From Gammaproteobacteria bacterium (lineage in GTDB: Bacteria > Pseudomonadota > Gammaproteobacteria > DSM-16500): a stretch of 14,826 bases of DNA. The notes under the pieces are model-generated. The model was not told the DNA's origin. It did no database searches and saw nothing but the letters and a program-made list of their open reading frames with translations. Positions 1 to 8,190 of this stretch are shown here, in pieces; within the stretch, counting starts at the first letter, position 1, and each line of letters starts with the position of its first letter. The DNA is taken from the NCBI GenBank assembly GCA_009885665.1, contig VFKI01000174.1, positions 1 through 14,826 on the forward strand, given 5' to 3'. Made by a program: the position numbers and the translations under genes.

Positions 1-115
1 ACGGCCAGATTTGAGCCAAGGTTTTGTGAAAAATTGCTGAAAAAGCGGAGCATACACAGAAGTATGTGAGCATTTTGAAACAATTTTTCGCAAAAGATTG
101 GCCAAAGATGGCCGT
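1..115. repeat. Long imperfect palindrome upstream of htpG (stem-loop family, copy 1)
   Basis: The left arm at 1-55 pairs with the right arm at 62-115 around the hexaloop ACAGAA (56-61). The outer ends ACGGCCA (1-7) and TGGCCGT (109-115) are perfectly complementary. In the inner 41-bp arms (15-55 and 62-102), 29 of 41 positions are Watson-Crick pairs. Five base pairs next to the loop (51-55 with 62-66) are followed by an unpaired block, GCGGAG (45-50) facing TGAGCA (67-72). The same block occurs in a second palindrome at 9692-9751. The element touches the window edge, so its arms may extend further left. It ends 46 bases before the htpG start and could lie in its leader or end an upstream transcript. 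It could be a non-autonomous repeat, a structured RNA or a protein-binding site. Confidence 0.7.
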
Positions 116-161
116 TCGCCTAAGGTACCTGAACAATTACCATTACGGAGCTTGTAATACC

Positions 162-2126
162 ATGACCATAGAAGCACAACAACAGACCCTAGGCTTTCAG
201 ACAGAAGTTAAGCAGTTACTTCATCTTGTCATTCATTCTCTTTATAGCAACAAAGAGATCTTTCTGCGCGAATTGATTTCGAATGCAGCCGATGCGTGTG
301 ATAAGCTGCGCTTTGAAGCGTTGACTGACGCTGCATTGTATGAAAATGCGTCAGATTTAAAAGTATACTTAACCGTCGATGCCAAAGCGCGCACGATCAC
401 GCTGACTGACAATGGTATAGGCATGAGCCGCGAAGAAGTCATTAGTCACTTGGGCACGATTGCTAAGTCTGGCACGCGTGAGTTCCTCGCGCAATTAACG
501 GGTGATCAAAAGAAAGATGCCCATTTGATTGGTCAATTTGGCGTTGGTTTTTATTCGGCTTTTATTATTGCAGATAAAGTCACCGTTACCACGCGCCGTG
601 CGGGTTTGACGGCGGAGCATGGCGTGCACTGGGCGTCGGCGGGTACGGGCGAATATACCATTGAAAATATCGAAAAAACCACGCGTGGTACGGAAATTGT
701 ATTGCATATCAAAGAAAATGAAGATGATTTCTTGAGTGACTGGCGGTTACGTACGATCGTGACGCGTTATTCTGATCACATCAATTTACCGGTTTTTATG
801 CATAAACCAGAAACAGCTACCGTAAATGATACAGAAAATACAGAAAATACAGAAAATAAAGATGAAACAGTCATCGCTGTGCCAGAATGGGAACAAGTTA
901 ATCGTGCGGCAGCGCTCTGGACCTTGGCAAAAAATACCGTAACGGAAGAACAGTACCATGACTTATATCGTCATATTGCCCATGATTTTGAAGCGCCGTT
1001 AGCGTATGCGCACAATCAAGTGGAAGGCGGCAACTTAGATTATATCAGCTTGTTATATCTACCCGCGCGCGCGCCTTATGATTTTTGGCAACGTGAAACG
1101 ACGCATGGCTTGAAGTTGTATGTGCAACGCGTCTTTATTATGGATCAGGCCGATCAATTTCTACCACAATATTTACGTTTCATGCGCGGCGTGATTGATA
1201 CCCGGGCTTTGCCACTCAATATTTCGCGTGAAATCCTGCAAGAAAATCCGGTTACACCCCGTTTGCGCAGTGCGCTGGTGAAGCGGGTGCTGGATATGCT
1301 GGAAAAATTAGCGACAGATGATGTGGATAAATATCAAAAATTCTGGGAACAGTTCGGTCAAGTGATAAAAGAAGGACCGGCAGAAGATTTTGCCAACCGC
1401 GCGCGCGTGGCCAAGTTGTTACGTTTTGCGAGTACGCATACCAATACGTCGACGCAAAATGTTTCATTGGATGACTATATCAAACGCATGCCATCGACGC
1501 AGGATAAAATTTATTATATTACCGCAGAAAACTTCAACACCGCGAAAGCCAGTCCACATTTAGAAATCTTCCGTAAAAAGCAGGTGGAAGTTTTATTGTT
1601 GCATGACCGTGTGGATGAATGGTTGGTAAGTCATTTGAGTGAATATGAAGAAAAAGGCTTGCAGTCAGTTGCTAAGGGTGATGTCGATTTATCTAAAATT
1701 GGTGTAGCAGAAAGTGAAACAGAAAAAGCGGCTGAAGCGGCGGTGGACGAACAGCGTAAAACCACTTTTGAACCCATCATTAATCGCATCAAAACCGTGT
1801 TGGGTGAACGCGTTAAAGATGTGCGTTTGTCGCATCGCTTAACTGAATCTCCATCCTGTTTGGTCGCAGATGACAATGATATGGGTATACAATTACAACG
1901 CTTATTGAAAGCCGCGGGGCAACAGGCGCCGGAAGTTAAACCCATTTTTGAATTGAATCCGGAGCACGGTTTGGTTGCGCGTCTTAAAGCTGAACAAGAC
2001 GATAGCCGCTTTGCTGAATGGACGCAAATTCTGTTTGACCAAGCGATGTTGGCTGAAGGGGGGCAACTGGCCGATCCAGCAGCATTTGTGCAACGTCTGA
2101 ATCGCTTATTGCTGGATGTTAAATAA
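162..2126 (+). CDS. htpG: Chaperone protein HtpG (bacterial Hsp90)
   Basis: Cytosolic ATP-dependent homodimeric chaperone that remodels client proteins, often with the DnaK system. The 654-residue product is close to the usual length of about 620-650. Numbered from this start, the GHKL ATPase motifs are ELISNAADA (37-45), DNGIGM (83-88) and GQFGVGF (124-130). The middle domain carries the NISRE segment with the conserved ATP-contacting Arg (about 356). A C-terminal dimerisation region follows. The frame is open upstream from a GTG at 66, but that extension lies inside the palindrome and is not HtpG-like. The ATG at 162 has GGAG at 147-150 and gives the family N-terminus ([16 protein letters not shown]). 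Residues 224-232 are three Thr-Glu-Asn repeats in the linker after the ATPase domain. No clear sigma-32 promoter is visible. pssA begins 9 bases downstream, suggesting co-transcription. Confidence 0.97.
   Translation: MTIEAQQQTLGFQTEVKQLLHLVIHSLYSNKEIFLRELISNAADACDKLRFEALTDAALYENASDLKVYLTVDAKARTITLTDNGIGMSREEVISHLGTIAKSGTREFLAQLTGDQKKDAHLIGQFGVGFYSAFIIADKVTVTTRRAGLTAEHGVHWASAGTGEYTIENIEKTTRGTEIVLHIKENEDDFLSDWRLRTIVTRYSDHINLPVFMHKPETATVNDTENTENTENKDETVIAVPEWEQVNRAAALWTLAKNTVTEEQYHDLYRHIAHDFEAPLAYAHNQVEGGNLDYISLLYLPARAPYDFWQRETTHGLKLYVQRVFIMDQADQFLPQYLRFMRGVIDTRALPLNISREILQENPVTPRLRSALVKRVLDMLEKLATDDVDKYQKFWEQFGQVIKEGPAEDFANRARVAKLLRFASTHTNTSTQNVSLDDYIKRMPSTQDKIYYITAENFNTAKASPHLEIFRKKQVEVLLLHDRVDEWLVSHLSEYEEKGLQSVAKGDVDLSKIGVAESETEKAAEAAVDEQRKTTFEPIINRIKTVLGERVKDVRLSHRLTESPSCLVADDNDMGIQLQRLLKAAGQQAPEVKPIFELNPEHGLVARLKAEQDDSRFAEWTQILFDQAMLAEGGQLADPAAFVQRLNRLLLDVK
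831..857 (+). repeat. 9-bp tandem repeat (three copies) in htpG
   Basis: ACAGAAAAT occurs three times in a row at 831-839, 840-848 and 849-857. It encodes three Thr-Glu-Asn units, so copy-number change would keep the frame. The repeat falls in the charged linker between the ATPase and middle domains, which varies in length across the Hsp90 family. Confidence 0.9.
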
Positions 2127-2135
2127 GGAAAGTCC

Positions 2136-2906
2136 ATGAGCGACGATCAAAATATCAATCCCATCGAAACCCCTGCTGCGCGGCAACGTCCGCGCGGCAT
2201 TTATTTATTGCCGAATCTTTTTACGACGGCGGCATTATTTAGTGGTTTCTATGCGATTGTGGCGACCATGCAAGGGCATTTTCCAATTGCGGCAATTGCA
2301 GTCTTTATTGCAATGATTTTGGATACGTTGGATGGTCGCGTGGCGCGACTGACACATACGCAGACGGCATTTGGTGCAGAGTACGATAGTTTATCTGATA
2401 TGGTGGCATTTGCGATTGCGCCCGCGTTGATGGTGTATAGTTGGTCGTTGATTCATTTGGGTAAGTTAGGTTGGCTGGTGGCATTTTTATATGCTGCCGC
2501 CACAGCGTTGCGTCTTGCACGGTTTAATACGCAGTCACATGATGAAGATCGCTGTTATTTTCAAGGCTTACCCTGTCCTGCTGCGGCAGCGGTAGTGGTT
2601 GGTTTAGTTTGGCTGGGCAATCGCTATGCGATACCGGGCGGCTATGCAGCTATTCCTGCGGCAGTCGTGACATTTTTCATGGGTGCGTTGATGGTGAGCC
2701 GTATCCGTTTTTATAGTTTCAAGCAAATTGATTTCAGTGGCCGTGTATCATTTTTAGCGGCAGTTGTTGCCGTATTAATTATTGCGGGTATTGCAGTTGA
2801 TCCACCCCATGTATTATTTCTAGTGTTTTTTGGTTACGCATTATCAGGGCCCATCTTGACCCTGAATCAATTGCGTAAGATGCGTTTAAGGCATAAAAAG
2901 CACTAG
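2136..2906 (+). CDS. pssA: CDP-diacylglycerol--serine O-phosphatidyltransferase (type II PssA)
   Basis: Integral membrane enzyme that joins CDP-diacylglycerol and L-serine to give phosphatidylserine and CMP, the step before phosphatidylethanolamine. The full CDP-alcohol phosphotransferase signature D-x2-DG-x2-AR-x8-G-x3-D-x3-D is present: D63, D66, G67, A70, R71, G80, D84 and D88. The type II serine-transferase motif FQGLPCPAAA lies at 142-151. The 256 residues carry several hydrophobic segments (about 22-46, 49-62, 91-104, 110-127, 149-163, 170-187, 203-221 and 224-240) and a basic C-terminus. This is the Bacillus-type enzyme and is unrelated to the phospholipase-D-like PssA of E. coli. The ATG at 2136 has a TAAGGAA ribosome site at 2124-2130 that overlaps the htpG stop codon, so translation of the two genes may be coupled. 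sdaA converges from the other side. Confidence 0.95.
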   Translation: MSDDQNINPIETPAARQRPRGIYLLPNLFTTAALFSGFYAIVATMQGHFPIAAIAVFIAMILDTLDGRVARLTHTQTAFGAEYDSLSDMVAFAIAPALMVYSWSLIHLGKLGWLVAFLYAAATALRLARFNTQSHDEDRCYFQGLPCPAAAAVVVGLVWLGNRYAIPGGYAAIPAAVVTFFMGALMVSRIRFYSFKQIDFSGRVSFLAAVVAVLIIAGIAVDPPHVLFLVFFGYALSGPILTLNQLRKMRLRHKKH

Positions 2907-2946
2907 TGCTCTGTCAAATTTAAATCTTAGGGTATGATCAGTCATC

Positions 2947-2965
2947 ATCAAAAAAGACGAAGGTG
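2947..2965. repeat. Short dispersed intergenic repeat A, copy 1
   Basis: This 19-base stretch ending in AAAAGACGAAGGTG matches 9763-9781 at 18 of 19 positions. Both copies follow the 3' end of a plus-strand gene, pssA here and tldD there. It sits in the 70-base gap between the convergent pssA and sdaA genes, where no canonical terminator is visible. Its function is unknown. Confidence 0.6.
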
Positions 2966-2976
2966 TAGGCCGACAT

Positions 2977-4347
2977 TTAACACTCGGGTAAATTCGCAGC
3001 CAATCCCCCCAGCGATGTTTCTTTATAAATTGTCATCATGTCTTTACCCGTCTGGCGCATGGTGCTGATCACTTTATCTAATGAGACATAATGTTCGCCA
3101 TTGCCCAGTAAAGCCAGCCGTGCGGCATTAACCGCTTTGACTGCGCCCATTGCGTTACGTTCAATGCAGGGGATTTGTACCAAACCACCAATGGGATCGC
3201 AGGTCATGCCTAAATGATGTTCCATGGCAATTTCTGCGGCATTTTCAATTTGATAAATGCTGCCGCCTAATAATGCCGCATAGCCTGCCGCTGCCATCGA
3301 ACATGCCACACCGACTTCGCCTTGGCAACCCACTTCAGCACCTGAAATGGAGGCTTGTTTTTTATACAGAATGGCGATCGCGCCGGCCGTCAATAAAAAT
3401 GGCACGATGTCTTCACGTTTGGCATGTGGATTAAAGTCTAACCAGTAATGCATGACCGCGGGAATAATGCCCGCCGCACCATTCGTTGGCGCTGTGACAA
3501 CGCGTCCACCCGCCGCATTTTCTTCATTGACAGCAATGGCATATAAATTTAACCAACTCATACTGTCAGTATGGTCATAAGAGGCGGGACGACCGCGACT
3601 TTGCAATTTATAGAATAATTCGGGCGCGCGACGTTTCACACCGAGTCCACCGGGCAAAGTGCCGGCGGTGGTGCAGCCCTGTTCGATACAGGCACGCATG
3701 GTCTGCGCAATTAAATGCAAACGATCGATAACGTCTTGTTGTGGTCGTAACGCAGTTTCATTTGCGAGCATCACTTCATCAATACGTAAGTCATGCTTGG
3801 CGCAATGCGCTAATAAGGCTTTACCCGTGCTGAAAGGGTAGGGGAGGGTGGTATCGTTGACGGGGTGATCGGCAGCCGCTGTTTCGTCGATAATAAAGCC
3901 ACCGCCAATGGAATAATAAATTTTATGACATAATTCGGTGTCGTTTGCGTCATATGCGCTAAAACGCATGCCATTCGTATGGACGGGTAATAAGTCGCGT
4001 AAATTAAATTGTAAGTCACGTTCTAAATGGAAGGGAAGGGATGGCTGAGCGGGTAGCTGAATCGTGTGTGAAGTGATAATTTCTTGTGCGCGCAATCGAA
4101 TGAAATGCGGATCAACTGTATCAGGCGCATGGCCTTCGAGACCGAGCAAGATAGCGAGATCCGTACCATGGCCGCGACCGGTAAATGCCAGTGAACCAAA
4201 TAATTCAACTTTGATGCGTTTGAGTTGAAGGGGGTAATTGTCTTGTAAAAAAAGGGTGAAGCTATGCGCTGCTTTCATGGGGCCGACGGTATGCGAGCTA
4301 GAGGGGCCGATGCCAATGGAAAATAAGTCGAACATGCTGATGTGCAT
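2977..4347 (-). CDS. sdaA: L-serine dehydratase, iron-sulfur single-chain type
   Basis: Cytosolic [4Fe-4S] enzyme that deaminates L-serine to pyruvate and ammonia. The 456 residues match the single-chain SdaA/SdaB family (about 454-458). The N-terminal beta-domain opens with [15 protein letters not shown] (12-26), and the alpha-domain contains [17 protein letters not shown] (274-290). The cluster cysteines C341, C383 and C394 fit CX41CX10C exactly. The last residue is Cys456. In the Legionella pneumophila enzyme the C-terminal Cys folds into the active site as a removable fourth cluster ligand, so the same arrangement is likely here. The ATG at 4347 has an AAGGA ribosome site nine bases upstream (minus strand, about 4357-4361) and aligns with the E. 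coli start. A second in-frame Met at residue 5 is less likely. Confidence 0.96.
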   Translation of the reverse strand: MHISMFDLFSIGIGPSSSHTVGPMKAAHSFTLFLQDNYPLQLKRIKVELFGSLAFTGRGHGTDLAILLGLEGHAPDTVDPHFIRLRAQEIITSHTIQLPAQPSLPFHLERDLQFNLRDLLPVHTNGMRFSAYDANDTELCHKIYYSIGGGFIIDETAAADHPVNDTTLPYPFSTGKALLAHCAKHDLRIDEVMLANETALRPQQDVIDRLHLIAQTMRACIEQGCTTAGTLPGGLGVKRRAPELFYKLQSRGRPASYDHTDSMSWLNLYAIAVNEENAAGGRVVTAPTNGAAGIIPAVMHYWLDFNPHAKREDIVPFLLTAGAIAILYKKQASISGAEVGCQGEVGVACSMAAAGYAALLGGSIYQIENAAEIAMEHHLGMTCDPIGGLVQIPCIERNAMGAVKAVNAARLALLGNGEHYVSLDKVISTMRQTGKDMMTIYKETSLGGLAANLPEC

Positions 4348-4464
4348 AGTGAGAAATCCTTAAAAGTCAGGTCTAACATTATGGCAGAGATTGCGTTTTC
4401 ATGGTATTTTCGTACCTATCTGTAAAAGCTAGGGCGCGGTAGGAGGTACGCTGAATAGTATCTG

Positions 4465-4485
4465 TTACAAAAGATAGGGTAGAAG
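4465..4485. repeat. Short dispersed intergenic repeat B, copy 1
   Basis: It starts with TTACAAAAGATAGGGT and matches 9795-9815 at 20 of 21 positions in the same orientation. Both copies are in intergenic DNA. Similarity fades downstream, although both are followed by GC-richer sequence. Its function is unknown. Confidence 0.65.
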
Positions 4486-4523
4486 AACTGAGCCCGCGGC
4501 AAACTGCATGAGATGAGGTCATG

Positions 4524-4547
4524 AGGGGAGAGCTGCGCTTCTCCCCT
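4524..4547. other. Strong GC-rich hairpin without T-tract
   Basis: AGGGGAG (4524-4530) pairs perfectly with CTCCCCT (4541-4547). AGC (4531-4533) can add three inner pairs with GCT (4537-4539), leaving a TGC loop and one bulged T. No T-run follows on either strand, so it is a poor fit to an intrinsic terminator. It may be a repeat element or a leader structure. Confidence 0.6.
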
Positions 4548-4598
4548 CCCGACACCCACCCCATCGCAGCCTTATACCCTGTGTTATGTAGGAGATAC

Positions 4599-4650
4599 AC
4601 TGAATATGTATATAAAATGGAATAACTGAATATGTATATAAAATGGAATA
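4599..4650 (+). repeat. 26-bp perfect tandem duplication at the 5' end of the channel gene
   Basis: Bases 4599-4624 are repeated exactly at 4625-4650. Each copy contains a TATAAA hexamer (4611-4616 and 4637-4642) and an ATG (4606 and 4632). The first ATG opens a seven-codon frame closed by TGA at 4627-4629. The second opens the long channel frame. The duplication therefore doubles a possible -10 element or a possible start site. Confidence 0.95.
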
Positions 4651-7600
4651 AGAACAACAGGTCGTATCTTCTATATCTGCTAGGGTGCTTTATGCGATGG
4701 CAATTTGCCGTGAGCTCAGTCTCCATCGCCCGCGCGCTCTTTTGTAGAAGATACCAATGGCTCGTTGCAGTCATGCTTATCCTCTGTAGCTGCACCATGG
4801 TATACGCCAAAACTTCCCTTAGCCCCTCCGGCGAACTTTCGCGTCCGTTGAATTTGTTAAGTGATCGGATTGCGCGTGCGCACAGTGAATTGCAATTATT
4901 GCACCAACAGCCGGTTGTGCTCACCAGCCATGTGAGTAAGGAGATGCTTGAACAAGCCGCGTTGAATATCAATATTGCGCGCGCTGAGTTAGCCAGTGTC
5001 GATCTTGAGTTGGCTGAAGCGCAACAGACCGTCAGCCGGCTAGAAAAAACGGTTGCGGGTTTACAAGGGCAGCTTAATGCGGTTGGCATCTTTGGTTTAA
5101 AACGTGCGTCGCATGGTACGGAAGATTTGAGTCAATTACATAACAACTTGGTGGCGCAAGCCAATTTATTAGCAGATGAGCGTAAGCGCGCGGCGAGTTT
5201 AGAAAGCTTACAAAAAACGCGGCGCGATATTTTAAACTTTTATATTACCGCAAACGGGCACCTGCAGACGCAGGCAAATTCAGAAGCCACCCTACAATTA
5301 AAAGAACGGCAGACACATGCGGAAGCGATATTTTTAGCAGAGCAAGATAATGGGTTAAAAGAATTGGCTCAGCAAGAAACGCAGTTAGATCAATTACAAC
5401 ACGCGAGTCATATTGATCTTAGCGCCATACACCATGCACAAAATGCTATTCTTTTTACGCGCGCCAATGTTGATTTTGTTTATCTGAAAATATTACTAGC
5501 GCATTATCAAAATCAAATTGAGCAATTGGGCACAGCCATTACTTCGGCCAGCCCACTGGCATTATTAAATGATGTCAGCAGTGAAGCGTCTGCGATACGC
5601 AACCAATTAGATACTTTAGCAAATTTGCTGAACCATCGTGGTGAGCTATTACAGGCGCAATGGCGTTTAGCCGCACAAAATGCAAGCGTGCGGACCTTGC
5701 TCATGGCCAGTCAACAAAAAACATTGCATGATTTACTTGTTAAATATCAAACGGCGCAAGGAGATATTAAAAATTTGCAGCAAAAATTGACTGATTTCCA
5801 ACAAAATCTTTCTGCAGCGATGCAGCAACGCATTGCTTCGCGTCAAGGTTTGCCTGGATTAAACTTAGCCGCATGGTTGGATCTTGGTCAACAGCTATTA
5901 TCCCTGCCGAGTTTAACCTTTCATGTTTTTAAAAGCTTTGTGACCGCCACTTGGCAAGCGGCGCATCGCTGTAGCCTGGCGCGCTGGTTGTTAATAGCTG
6001 TGTTGGAAGTATTATGGGTAACATTGATCTTTGGCTTATATCTTTTTTTACATTCACGTACGGCAACACGACGTGATTACGCGAGCTTGAGCGCTGTGTT
6101 GTGCCAGTTAGGGCGCCGCGTAGGGTTAGATGTCGCTATATTGCTCAATGCCGCGTGGCTAGTGGAACTGTTGACGGTGCCTTTACCGAATTATCTGGCG
6201 CTCGTTAATGTGGCGATCGTCTGGTTGGTGGCGCGTATTTCACTGACGGTGACGCGTATTTATTTAGTGGAAACGCCATTAAACTATGCGGGTCATGATG
6301 TGCGTTTATATCGTCAATTGCGCCGACTTTTTTTATTAGGCGGCATTGTCACTGGCTTAATGTTGTTTATGCATCAATTGCCGGTGAGTTATCAATTGTT
6401 GGATCTATCAAATCGTTTATTTTTATTATTTTTATTGATTGCGGCGGTTTTTTTGTTGCGACAACGTGAATTATTGCCTGGTATCATTTTAGTTCAGGTA
6501 GATGAAAAACACGTGAATGTACGCCGTGCCGTATCGATGCTCGGCATCTTAATTCCTTTGTTATTATTGATAAATTCGGTGATCGGTTTGTCGGGTTTTG
6601 TCAATTTAGTCATGACCATTTCGGGGTATGAAAGTTTATTTATCTTGGTGTTGGTCGGCTATCTTATTTGTCGCGGCGTATTGCATGAAGGCATGGAGCG
6701 TGTTTCGCAGTTATTGATTCGTCATGTCACCAATGGCTGGTTGTGGACGGAGGCCTTTTTAAAACCCCTCGATAAATTACTGCGGGTATTATTGGTGTTA
6801 TTAGCATGCGCAGTGTTATTTTTATTATGTGGCTGGGATGCACAATCTACGCTTGTTGCACGTTTTGGGACACTGTTGCATTATCGTTTGCTCAGTGTGA
6901 TGAGCGTCGAAATTACACCACTGGATGTCATTAAATTAACGGTATCGATTTCATTATTGTGGTGGGCAGCGCGTTGGACGCGCGAATTTGTGTATCGCTT
7001 ATTATTGTCACGTACGCGCGATTTGGGATTACGGAATAGTTTGGCGATTCTCAGTCAATATGCGATGATTTTAATTGGTATTCTTATTTCATTGCGCTTA
7101 TTGGGTATTAATTTAAATGCCTTGACCTGGGTGACAGGTTCATTTGCCTTCGGTGTAGGTTTGGGACTGCGTGACTTGGTTAACAATTTTGCCTGCGGAT
7201 TTTTATTATTAATTGAACGGCCGCTGCGTATTGGCGACATGATTACCTTGGACACATTTGAAGGGGATGTGATACATATTGGTGGTAGGTCGATTACCAT
7301 TCGTACCTGGGATCATATGGATGTTGTTATTCCCAATACCGAAATATTTACCAAACCTTTCACCAATTGGACGGCGAAAGACAGCGTGGTGCGCTCAGTG
7401 ATTCCTATTCGTCTCAGTCAACAAGAATCGCCGCACCATGTCCAACAAATTATTATGGAAGCATTGACCAGTCACCGTGATGTGTTGGAAGAACCGCTGC
7501 CAGAAGTGTATTTAAAAGAAATGCCGGAAGGCACGGTGGAGTTTGAAGTGCGCTATTATCTCAATTTACGCCAAGTGCACTCACGCCCATGGCTGCGTTC

Positions 7601-7712
7601 CGAAGTATTATTGGCAATTTGGGAAGGATTTGTAAAGCATGGCGTGCTGTTATCGGGTGCACAGCGTGAAGTCTGGTTGCGGGAGACGACGACAAAACTT
7701 GTAGCGCGCTAA
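4632..7712 (+). CDS. Large MscS-family mechanosensitive channel (MscK/KefA-like)
   Basis: Inner-membrane channel that releases solutes when membrane tension rises. Up to 1026 residues, similar in size to MscK. A basic segment with a hydrophobic stretch ending near MVYAK (about 43-60) looks like a signal peptide. Residues 65-400 are Gln/Leu/Glu-rich and mostly coiled-coil, presumably periplasmic. About ten membrane segments follow (451-474, 500-540, 563-582, 592-609, 636-690, 713-733, 757-778, 808-825). The MscS core starts near 800: the pore-lining helix is the Gly/Ala-rich part of 832-860 (GSFAFGVGLGLRDLVNNFACG), followed by the beta-domain (IERPLRIGDMI, IPNTEIFTKPFTNW) and a C-terminal alpha/beta part. 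The start is uncertain. ATG 4632 lies inside the tandem duplication and has a weak ribosome site; ATG 4692 (codon 21) has GGTG four bases before it and keeps the signal peptide. Confidence 0.93.
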   Translation: MYIKWNKNNRSYLLYLLGCFMRWQFAVSSVSIARALFCRRYQWLVAVMLILCSCTMVYAKTSLSPSGELSRPLNLLSDRIARAHSELQLLHQQPVVLTSHVSKEMLEQAALNINIARAELASVDLELAEAQQTVSRLEKTVAGLQGQLNAVGIFGLKRASHGTEDLSQLHNNLVAQANLLADERKRAASLESLQKTRRDILNFYITANGHLQTQANSEATLQLKERQTHAEAIFLAEQDNGLKELAQQETQLDQLQHASHIDLSAIHHAQNAILFTRANVDFVYLKILLAHYQNQIEQLGTAITSASPLALLNDVSSEASAIRNQLDTLANLLNHRGELLQAQWRLAAQNASVRTLLMASQQKTLHDLLVKYQTAQGDIKNLQQKLTDFQQNLSAAMQQRIASRQGLPGLNLAAWLDLGQQLLSLPSLTFHVFKSFVTATWQAAHRCSLARWLLIAVLEVLWVTLIFGLYLFLHSRTATRRDYASLSAVLCQLGRRVGLDVAILLNAAWLVELLTVPLPNYLALVNVAIVWLVARISLTVTRIYLVETPLNYAGHDVRLYRQLRRLFLLGGIVTGLMLFMHQLPVSYQLLDLSNRLFLLFLLIAAVFLLRQRELLPGIILVQVDEKHVNVRRAVSMLGILIPLLLLINSVIGLSGFVNLVMTISGYESLFILVLVGYLICRGVLHEGMERVSQLLIRHVTNGWLWTEAFLKPLDKLLRVLLVLLACAVLFLLCGWDAQSTLVARFGTLLHYRLLSVMSVEITPLDVIKLTVSISLLWWAARWTREFVYRLLLSRTRDLGLRNSLAILSQYAMILIGILISLRLLGINLNALTWVTGSFAFGVGLGLRDLVNNFACGFLLLIERPLRIGDMITLDTFEGDVIHIGGRSITIRTWDHMDVVIPNTEIFTKPFTNWTAKDSVVRSVIPIRLSQQESPHHVQQIIMEALTSHRDVLEEPLPEVYLKEMPEGTVEFEVRYYLNLRQVHSRPWLRSEVLLAIWEGFVKHGVLLSGAQREVWLRETTTKLVAR

Positions 7713-7719
7713 GCCGACA

Positions 7720-8073
7720 TTAAACATCCGTATGCAAGATCACCGTGGCCACAACCGTGTTGCCGTGCGTGTTTATATTCACTAAGGTATCGCCACCCAT
7801 GCTCGCGGCGAGCAAGCGAAGACGATCGTTGATGGTGGCTTGTTGACGGCGAATGCCGGCCGCATTGAATTTTGACACGGTCGCTTGGCCGAGGACAGTG
7901 TAGTGTCCAGCGGGTTTTGCGCCGCGTGGGCAAAATGCCACGGTAAGTGGGTCTTTCTTTTTTCCTTGGACACGGTCAGCGGGTGAAAAGAGATTCACGG
8001 GATGAGGGGGGCTGCATGCAGAAAGCACAAGTGCGGCTAATAGAATAGCAAGGTGGGAGCGGTAGTGGTTCAC
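7720..8073 (-). CDS. Small predicted lipoprotein, unknown function
   Basis: 117 residues, not recognised. The N-terminus has a hydrophobic stretch ending in the lipobox LSAC with Cys20, so it should be a lipid-anchored envelope protein. The mature part has a Pro-rich start (SPPHPVNLF), a basic KKK segment, a PRGAKPAGHYTVLGQATV segment and a C-terminal MGGDTLVNI followed by beta-like sequence. The layout recalls small lipoproteins whose C-terminal half forms a compact alpha/beta unit, but no family can be named. The start is GTG at 8073 with AAGGA seven bases upstream, and it gives a standard signal length. The gene converges on the channel gene (7 bases between stop codons) and diverges from tldD. 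A weak TTGCCT-17-AAGAAT promoter-like pair lies upstream on the minus strand. Confidence 0.85.
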   Translation of the reverse strand: MNHYRSHLAILLAALVLSACSPPHPVNLFSPADRVQGKKKDPLTVAFCPRGAKPAGHYTVLGQATVSKFNAAGIRRQQATINDRLRLLAASMGGDTLVNINTHGNTVVATVILHTDV

Positions 8074-8190
8074 GGCGACATCCTTATCTTGTCAAGCGCA
8101 ACGTTATTCCGATTCTTGCGCATTTTGTTTATAAAGGCAAGTATCTTGTGGTAAGGTTGTCATTAATGTTTGCCATGGCAAGGATAACGT

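Larger units (their letters stand above)
4348..4631. other. Repeat-rich spacer between sdaA and the MscK-like gene
   Basis: This divergent spacer must carry the sdaA promoter on the minus strand and the channel-gene promoter on the plus strand, though no well-spaced -35/-10 pair stands out. It contains an inverted repeat CGTACCT (4411-4417) / AGGTACG (4444-4450). A direct repeat at 4439-4460 recurs diverged at 4588-4610 (GTAGGAGRTACRCTGAATA core). Repeat B lies at 4465-4485, a strong hairpin at 4524-4547, and the first half of a 26-bp tandem duplication at 4599-4624. No convincing gene was seen: a 236-codon minus-strand frame crossing it is non-homologous and overlaps the channel gene. Confidence 0.6.

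Noticed and set aside
66..161. A 32-codon N-terminal extension of HtpG starting at GTG 66.
   Set aside because: It lies partly inside the palindrome, has no ribosome site and has no similarity to HtpG; ATG 162 has GGAG upstream and gives the normal N-terminus.
1631..2137. A 168-codon minus-strand reading frame inside htpG.
   Set aside because: It is entirely antisense to a strongly conserved gene and has no recognisable features.
4379..5089. A 236-codon minus-strand reading frame across the sdaA-channel spacer.
   Set aside because: It is antisense to the channel gene for most of its second half, covers repeats and the hairpin, and its Ser/Cys/Arg-rich product looks like a complement artefact.
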